The notes beneath the pieces were generated by a model that ran no database searches, was not told where the DNA came from, and worked only from the letters and a program-made list of their open reading frames with translations. DNA of 64,000 nt from Pumilibacter intestinalis (GTDB taxonomy: Bacteria; Bacillota; Clostridia; Christensenellales; Pumilibacteraceae). Shown piece by piece: positions 58,492-64,000 of this stretch; within the stretch, counting starts at the first letter, position 1; each line of letters begins with the position of its first letter. The stretch spans positions 1-64,000 of the forward strand of contig NZ_CALPCH010000010.1 in assembly GCF_943193005.1 (NCBI RefSeq), read 5' to 3'. Both the position numbers and the translations under genes were made by a program.

Positions 58492-59292
58492 ATGGAAGAA
58501 AACACGGATTTGCGCATTCTGGAAAAACGACTGAAAACTTTTAAGTCTCTTACCGTACTCTTCGGCGTCCTTACGCCGCTTCCCCTACTCGGCGTTGGGT
58601 TGAAATATCCGTATCAATACATTTTTGTCGCGTTATGCGTATTGTTTTTCATAACCGCGTTGGTTTTTTCTTTTCTTTGCAGGTCTTATACGAAAAAAGC
58701 GGAAACAACCGTAAATTTCCTAAAAGGCGTAAGAGACAAAACCGTAGCCGCAAACGATTTTATGAATACGTATCTTTCGATTTTATATACAAACGTAAAT
58801 GCAGACGAATGCAAAGAACTTAATCAAGTTGCTTTTGCGAACGAAGAACTAGTATTTTCGGCTCAAGGCAAGTTTGCGATAAAAAAAGATTTCAACGGCG
58901 TAAAAGGCAATCATCTCGCTTTGCAAGTTTGCGGAACCGAATTGATTTCCGCTCCGGAGGGCTACGACGACGTGCTCGACTACGAAAGCAATCTTTTCAA
59001 ATTGAACATAGGCTATTTCGAAGACAGTCCGTTCACGGAAGAAATCCGAAAGTGTTTGACTTTGCCCGAAGAGGATTTTATAAATAAAAAACTGACTTTC
59101 TCCTCCGCAAAAGGATATTCTTGCGATTTGGATACGGCTGAAAGCGACGAAATCGACTTTGGCGAACTTACCGTTTTGGAATATACTCAAGACAGCCTTA
59201 CGATATTTTTCAAGTGCCTTGTGCTAGAATGGGTCTCGGACGTTGTTTTCGGAAAAGTAAAACTTTCACTCGACGCGCAAGTTTCGGAATGA
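58492..59292 (+). CDS. Two-span membrane protein, unknown
   Basis: A 266-residue protein with two membrane spans near residues 20-62 and a soluble C-terminal domain of about 200 residues. I do not recognise it. The ATG at 58492 fits the AAGGA site better than the one six bases before. It is AT-rich, sits behind the tRNA operon and is coupled to the next gene, which suggests acquisition as a pair. Confidence 0.65.
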   Translation: MEENTDLRILEKRLKTFKSLTVLFGVLTPLPLLGVGLKYPYQYIFVALCVLFFITALVFSFLCRSYTKKAETTVNFLKGVRDKTVAANDFMNTYLSILYTNVNADECKELNQVAFANEELVFSAQGKFAIKKDFNGVKGNHLALQVCGTELISAPEGYDDVLDYESNLFKLNIGYFEDSPFTEEIRKCLTLPEEDFINKKLTFSSAKGYSCDLDTAESDEIDFGELTVLEYTQDSLTIFFKCLVLEWVSDVVFGKVKLSLDAQVSE

Positions 59293-59801
59293 GTAAAAAC
59301 TACGACACGGAGAAATACAAAAAAACTTTTATAGCGGCGGGCGTTACGTGTTTGCCCGTAGCGGCTATATTTATTACGTACGCCGTTTTTCTCATATTTT
59401 ACTTTACGGGATTGTTTTCGTCGAACATGAACGACGATACCGCGTTCGCGATTGTGGCGTTAATCTTTATTCTTCTCAAACCATTTTTAATGTTTGTATA
59501 TATCTTTTTCGCAATTATATCCGGGCTTATCGCAACGGGATACATATGCAGCGGAATTGCGCTTATAAAACGCTCGCATAATAATAAAATCGAAAATTCG
59601 CTCGCCCTCTCGTTTGTAATAAGCGTGCTGATTTGCGCGTTTTCGATTTATCCGTTTATTATCAACATATTGAGAATTATCGCGCACGGTATTATGCAAG
59701 AATACCTTTTCGGCTTTTTCGTAGCGGGGTTCATACCCCTTTCCCTATCGGTAACCAACATAGTATTCAACCGAAAAGCCTCGAAAAAACAACTGCCTTA
59801 A
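59289..59801 (+). CDS. Four-to-five-span membrane protein, unknown
   Basis: A 170-residue hydrophobic protein with four or five membrane spans and a basic C-terminus (NRKASKKQLP). Its ATG overlaps the stop of the preceding gene (ATGA). No family is recognised. It ends two bases from the convergent beta-galactosidase stop, where TTAAACT/AGTTTAA forms a small shared hairpin. Confidence 0.65.
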   Translation: MSKNYDTEKYKKTFIAAGVTCLPVAAIFITYAVFLIFYFTGLFSSNMNDDTAFAIVALIFILLKPFLMFVYIFFAIISGLIATGYICSGIALIKRSHNNKIENSLALSFVISVLICAFSIYPFIINILRIIAHGIMQEYLFGFFVAGFIPLSLSVTNIVFNRKASKKQLP

Positions 59802-59803
59802 AC

Positions 59804-62368
59804 TTATATTAGTTTAATGCGGAAGGTGTTTTTGCCCTCTTTGGGCGCACGGTACTTTTGCGCGAGTTCGGGTCCGCAGGAGTTCGTGCCCACCCCGCTC
59901 ATGGCTATATCGAGGCTTACGTATACGCTTGAGTCCTCTTTAAGCTCGAAATCGTGCGCCGCGTTTGCAAGCGCGTGCGCCGAATACGGAAGCACGGAGA
60001 ACGAAAACGGCTTTTCCGCGGTTATCTCTATGCCGCCGTCGAAATTAACCCGAGTGCTCGCAAAGTGACTGCCGCTCTCCTGCGGCTTAACGTAACGGAA
60101 ATATTCCTTTGCGGCGGAAGAGGCATACTCGCCGTACTCGCTCGCAAGGTGTTTGTCTATATAGCTTTCGTACGGACCAAAGCCCTTGTACGAAAACTTT
60201 TCCGCCTTTTTGGCGGGCAGAGCGAACGATACGCCTATTCTCGGAAGATAGGTAACGTAGTCCGCCGCTTTATATTGTAACTCCACGTCTACGGCGTTGT
60301 TGTAAAAAGTATACGTGAGCGTAAAATCCAAAACGGGAGCAAGGCAGGCGCGAGCCATTTTGCCCGTTATTTTAACGCGGTTGTCGATTTGCTCCGTTTC
60401 GTACGCTATCTGCTCGGCGTCGTCGTATCTTTTCCACTCGTTTTGCACGTTCCTGTCGTTGTCCGTATACGCGCGGAAAATGTTCACTTTGAGCGGCTCG
60501 GCGAATTTCAAATTACCCGCCGAAAGCAGTTCGCCGTTTTCGCCCACAGCGCACTTAATCGGGCTATCGTGCGAAAGTTTTTCAAACGGCTCGCACTCGG
60601 GCAAAACCAACTCTTTTTCGCGCTTGCCGCCGTATACCGCCCGCATTTCCGCAAATCCGCTCTTGGGCGTAAAATCGGGATTTAACAAGCCGTCTACGCA
60701 AAAGTTCCCGTCGTGCTCGTTCTCGCCGAAATCGCCGCCGTACAGGTAGCCTTTATCCGTCTTTATAGCGTGGTCGCGCCATTCCCACACGAACGCGCCC
60801 ACAAAACGGTCCGACGAATCGATTATGTTCCAGTAGTCGTTTATATCGCCGTTGCTGTTGCCCATGGCGTGCGTGTACTCGCAAAGCACGAGCGGTCGGG
60901 TTTCCTTCCCGTCTTGCAAGTATTTTATCATCTCGTCGGGGTGCGGGTACATGCGCGAAAACATATCTATGCGGCTTGTGTAAAAATCCGCTTTGTCCGC
61001 CATACAGCATATGCCCTCGTAATGTATCGGGCGGGAATCGCGGGCATGTATGTAATCCGCGCCCTCGTGAAACATCTTGCCGTAGTTCGACTCGTTGCCG
61101 AGCGACCATATCATAACGCAGGCGCGGTTTTTGTCGCGCTCGTACATGGTTATTTCCCTGTCGCGCACTCCCCTGTCCGCTATGCCGCTGTCGGCGAAAT
61201 CCTGCCAACTGCGCAACGCGTCTTTGTTGCAGTGCCGCTCCGCCATGCCGTGCGTTTCCACGTCCGCCTCGTCCATTACGTAAAATCCCATGCTGTCGCA
61301 AAGGTCGTAAAACTCGGGGCTGTCGGGATAATGGCATGTGCGTATCGCGTTCACGTTGGCGTATTTCATAAGCTCGAGGTCGCGTATCGTTTCCTCGAGA
61401 GTTACCGTTGCGCCCGCAAGAGGACTGAACTCGTGGCGGTTCACGCCCTTCAGTTTAACGTGCTTGCCATTTATTTTGTATATTCCGTTCTCTATTTTGC
61501 TCGTGCGAAAGCCGACGCGCATGAGTATCTTTTCGCCGCCCGAGGAGAGCACGAGGTTGTATAGCTCGGGCGTTTCCGCCGTCCATAACTTTACGTTCTC
61601 CACCTCGAACTTTGCAGCCATGCCCGCCGAAATCTCTTTCCGCTCGCCCTCGAAATGCGCCGAGAACGACACGTTTCCCAAGTTGGTTACGGTGAGCACG
61701 CCCGAGCCGCCTTTTATCGCGGTTTCGGTCTTAAAGTCGCGAATATGCTTTTGCGGGCGCACGAGCAGATACACGCTGCGGAATATGCCCGTAAAACGGA
61801 ATTTGTCTTGACACTCGAGATAGGTTGCCGCGCTCCACTTGACAACGATTACGTCGAGCACGTTTTCGCCCTCGCGCACGAATTCGGTTATATCGAACTC
61901 GCTCGTTGCATGCGAAATTTGGCTGTATCCCGCTCTTTCGCCGTTTACGTACACATAAAAGAAACTGTCTACGCCCTCGAAATTAAGGTAATATTTTTGC
62001 GACAAATCTTCAAGCGTGAAAGTGCGTCGATAATGAAAAGTCGGATTTTTCACGCGAACGTACGGCGGGTCGACGGGCAACGGATAGCGCGTGTTTATGT
62101 ACTGTATCTTATCGTACCCGTGCATCTGAACGCAACTCGGCACGGGAATTTTATCGGTGAGCTTTTCGCCGAGCTCCGCTTGCGATATATCGGCGTGCGC
62201 CTTTATCTGCCACTCGCCGTCGAGAGAAACGAACCTTTCGCTCGCGCCCCTGTCTAAAATCCCGTGCTTAAACGCAAAGTCCTGCGACTGCGAAAAAGGT
62301 ATGTAATAGCTGCGCGGGCTTTCCACGCCTACGCGCTCGTATGTTTCGTATTCTCTTTTATGCTCCAT
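59804..62368 (-). CDS. lacZ: Beta-galactosidase, glycoside hydrolase family 2
   Basis: An 854-residue enzyme of the LacZ type with sugar-binding, immunoglobulin-like and TIM-barrel domains. The acid/base glutamate is in WSLGNESNYG and the nucleophile in LVLCEYTHAMGNS; NRHEFSPLAG and RTCHYPDSPEFYDLCD are also typical. No signal peptide, so it acts in the cytoplasm, probably on imported oligosaccharides. The ATG at 62368 has GGGAGAG upstream. Specificity other than lactose is possible. Confidence 0.92.
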   Translation of the reverse strand: MEHKREYETYERVGVESPRSYYIPFSQSQDFAFKHGILDRGASERFVSLDGEWQIKAHADISQAELGEKLTDKIPVPSCVQMHGYDKIQYINTRYPLPVDPPYVRVKNPTFHYRRTFTLEDLSQKYYLNFEGVDSFFYVYVNGERAGYSQISHATSEFDITEFVREGENVLDVIVVKWSAATYLECQDKFRFTGIFRSVYLLVRPQKHIRDFKTETAIKGGSGVLTVTNLGNVSFSAHFEGERKEISAGMAAKFEVENVKLWTAETPELYNLVLSSGGEKILMRVGFRTSKIENGIYKINGKHVKLKGVNRHEFSPLAGATVTLEETIRDLELMKYANVNAIRTCHYPDSPEFYDLCDSMGFYVMDEADVETHGMAERHCNKDALRSWQDFADSGIADRGVRDREITMYERDKNRACVMIWSLGNESNYGKMFHEGADYIHARDSRPIHYEGICCMADKADFYTSRIDMFSRMYPHPDEMIKYLQDGKETRPLVLCEYTHAMGNSNGDINDYWNIIDSSDRFVGAFVWEWRDHAIKTDKGYLYGGDFGENEHDGNFCVDGLLNPDFTPKSGFAEMRAVYGGKREKELVLPECEPFEKLSHDSPIKCAVGENGELLSAGNLKFAEPLKVNIFRAYTDNDRNVQNEWKRYDDAEQIAYETEQIDNRVKITGKMARACLAPVLDFTLTYTFYNNAVDVELQYKAADYVTYLPRIGVSFALPAKKAEKFSYKGFGPYESYIDKHLASEYGEYASSAAKEYFRYVKPQESGSHFASTRVNFDGGIEITAEKPFSFSVLPYSAHALANAAHDFELKEDSSVYVSLDIAMSGVGTNSCGPELAQKYRAPKEGKNTFRIKLI

Positions 62369-62393
62369 AATAAAAAGCTCTCCCATAACTCAC

Positions 62394-62422
62394 ATTATAC
62401 TCTTAGCATAAAGTAAAGTCAA
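62394..62422 (-). promoter_or_regulatory. Beta-galactosidase promoter
   Basis: TTGACT (62417-62422), 17 bases, TATAAT (62394-62399). Confidence 0.8.
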
Positions 62423-62434
62423 TACAATTGCGTA

Positions 62435-62467
62435 CAAAAAAAGACCGTTTGCAAAAACGGTCTTTCT
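62435..62467 (-). terminator. Terminator after the GH76-like gene
   Basis: AAAGACCGTTT pairs with AAACGGTCTTT, followed on the minus strand by a T run. Confidence 0.9.
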
Positions 62468-62473
62468 CTCGTT

Positions 62474-63559
62474 TTACGCGGAATTTCGAGCCGCGCGTTT
62501 TTTGTCCTCGTAAGGTATGAGCAACGAAAAACACTCCGCCGTGCCAATGTTGTCAAGCCCTTGGTGATAGTATTTGCCGCTCGTGTAGTCGCCGTTGTTC
62601 CACTCGGGATAATAGAAATTTTCGCCGGTGCGTCCCGAATAAGCCGCTCCGTGCAATATGTTGTCTATGATAGAAATATAATCGGTAACGTCTTCGTACT
62701 CGTTGAGCGCGAGCAGACCTTGCAACAAATACACGTTAAACCAAGGCGTGGGCGGCAGTATCTTTTTGCCGTGCATTTCGGTGCGCACAAACGCGTCCAT
62801 TGCTCCGCGTGCCGAACGGCGGGCGTTTTCGAGATAGCTCTCCTTGCCCGTAATGCCGTGCATCAACGCGCCGCTCCATATCATCGTGCCGGTGTTGTAG
62901 GTGTATTTGCTCTTGTCTGTTTCGCCCGTTTCGAACATCTTATCGAAAAACGTGCCGTCGGAGTCCTCGAGCTTTTCGCGAGTCCATTCGTATATCTTTT
63001 CCGCCCACCGCAAATATTTTTCGTCGCCCGTAAACTTATACAACTTACAGCTCGCAACAATAGTAGGTCCGCAAGAGCAGGTGTTGGAGGTGTCGCAGTC
63101 GAACTCTTTCCACCTTATGCCGCCTATGCTTTCGCTCCAACCCGAGTATAGATATTCGGTCACCTCTTTAGCGCGGGTAAGATACTTCTCGGTCTTTTTC
63201 AGTTCGTACACGTCCAAAAGCGCGAGCACCACCCAGGCGTTGTCGTCGTAATACGGCTCGCCCGCCCCGAAGCAGTCGGGGTGCGAATTGTAATGAACGT
63301 AACCGCCGCTCTCCGATTTGTAAAGCTCCAACTTTTCGAGAGCCTTTTGCAAAAAGCGCAAACGCGATTTATCGCGCGTACATTTTTCGTATGTGGCGAG
63401 CATGGTGCAAAGTGCGCCGTATCCCCACAAAAACGAATACTTTTCCACTCCGGGCTTGGGCGGATACATTTCGAGCAGAAAGTCTTCGCCCTTATCCCAA
63501 AACTTGTCTTTTATGGAGTCTATGAGTTCGCCCGCAAGTTCGCGGTTTGTGTGTAACAT
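62474..63559 (-). CDS. GH76-like glycosidase
   Basis: A 361-residue (alpha/alpha)6-barrel protein of the GH76 type (alpha-1,6-mannanase). The paired catalytic aspartates fit YYDDNAWVVLALLD near residue 103; TYNTGTMIWSGALM and PTPWFNVYLLQGLL are further family-like stretches. No signal peptide is present, so it acts inside the cell. It follows a paralogue in the same direction. Substrate is probably a mannan or related glycan. Confidence 0.78.
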   Translation of the reverse strand: MLHTNRELAGELIDSIKDKFWDKGEDFLLEMYPPKPGVEKYSFLWGYGALCTMLATYEKCTRDKSRLRFLQKALEKLELYKSESGGYVHYNSHPDCFGAGEPYYDDNAWVVLALLDVYELKKTEKYLTRAKEVTEYLYSGWSESIGGIRWKEFDCDTSNTCSCGPTIVASCKLYKFTGDEKYLRWAEKIYEWTREKLEDSDGTFFDKMFETGETDKSKYTYNTGTMIWSGALMHGITGKESYLENARRSARGAMDAFVRTEMHGKKILPPTPWFNVYLLQGLLALNEYEDVTDYISIIDNILHGAAYSGRTGENFYYPEWNNGDYTSGKYYHQGLDNIGTAECFSLLIPYEDKKRAARNSA

Positions 63560-63578
63560 TCGATTTTTCCTCCGTTTG

Positions 63579-64000
63579 TTACCCTTCCGACGGGTGAGCG
63601 TCGAACCAGGCGTCTACGAGAGCGGTAACCTCTATGGGCGCGGCGGCGTTTCTGAGCTGTTGCGAGTTGTAGTGCGCGTCGGGCGAGTTGTCTCTGCCGC
63701 TCCAGTCGTTTTGTATGAGTCCGTAGTAGTTGCGTGCGTTTTTGTAGGCAAAGTCCATAACGTCGCGCATTTTCCTGAGATACGCGTCGTTGCCGAACAC
63801 GCGGGCGTAATCGAGATATCCCTGCACGAGATACACGTTAAACCACCCGTCGGAATCGGGATACAGGTCTATGCCGGGCGCGTAAAACCTATCGCGCGAC
63901 ACAAAAGTTTGATACGCGCCGCGTATGGTCTTGTCGGCGTCGGCTTTGTACTCGGGTTCGAGCGTGGCTTCGTAAATGCGTATCGCCGCCGAAAGCATAG
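63579..64000 (-). CDS. C-terminal part of a second GH76-like glycosidase
   Basis: The visible 140 residues continue past the right edge. They match the C-terminal part of the neighbouring GH76-like protein (SDGWFNVYLVQGYLDYARV against TPWFNVYLLQGLLALNEYE). The ATG at 63998 is probably internal. It ends 19 bases before the next gene, so the two paralogues form an operon. Confidence 0.7.
   Translation of the reverse strand, partial: MLSAAIRIYEATLEPEYKADADKTIRGAYQTFVSRDRFYAPGIDLYPDSDGWFNVYLVQGYLDYARVFGNDAYLRKMRDVMDFAYKNARNYYGLIQNDWSGRDNSPDAHYNSQQLRNAAAPIEVTALVDAWFDAHPSEG

Overview
The window looks like a chromosomal segment of a spore-forming, Gram-positive gut-type anaerobe of the class Clostridia. 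The clues are an intact spoIIAA-spoIIAB-sigF operon with a Spo0A box, a RicT/DivIVA/GreA-LysS gene set, reverse and normal rubrerythrins with PerR, AGGAGG ribosome binding sites and many near-perfect TTGACA-N17-TATAAT promoters. A lineage near Christensenellales is a guess only. Almost all housekeeping genes lie on the minus strand. Most plus-strand genes are visibly AT-richer and accessory.

Layout. 1-8861: ABC exporter; lgt-membrane protein-pncB-DivIVA-like operon with a leaderless start; VanW protein; ferredoxin. 8942-13560: ricT, holB, tmk and a short Orn/Lys/Arg-decarboxylase-fold protein, a rearranged version of the Bacillus yaaO-tmk-holB-yaaT cluster. 13847-19573: lysS/greA, aminotransferase/Lrp, aconitase. 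19710-22097: two tandem paralogous lipoproteins, one with a G9 tract in its promoter spacer. 22637-24845: an attenuator-like leader plus small membrane protein, rubrerythrin, PerR and a 20-cysteine mini-protein. 25228-29653: ABC-F ATPase, rpsF-ssb-rpsR, and an alcohol-dehydrogenase-like protein without its catalytic zinc ligands.

29870-36985 is an accessory island that starts at tRNA-Ser(GGA). The tRNA 3' end is repeated inside it. It carries a PD-(D/E)XK nuclease, five small AT-rich genes whose starts share a repeated boundary motif, and a DpnII-type restriction-modification pair. 37000-42562: yfbR-like phosphatase, transketolase, a divergent XRE/DUF6809 pair, phosphohexomutase. 42580-51234: a long compact operon lemA-DUF2207-tyrA-aroC-aroB-aroA-aroE-aroQ-aroK (continuing into the hexomutase), covering chorismate synthesis from DAHP to chorismate plus prephenate dehydrogenase. 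51298-55479: GtrA-GT2-YfhO surface glycosylation operon with a G9 tract in the GT2 gene and a leaderless first gene. 55595-57719: rubrerythrin and the spoIIA operon. 57941-58405: five tRNA genes. 58492-64000: two AT-rich membrane proteins, then beta-galactosidase and two GH76-like glycosidases.

Many intergenic gaps are filled by one family of imperfect palindromic repeats whose inner stems vary in sequence but stay self-complementary. Three arrays contain exact tandem amplifications of 48, 130 or 154 bp. All coordinates, promoters and repeats were read by eye; no database search was run.
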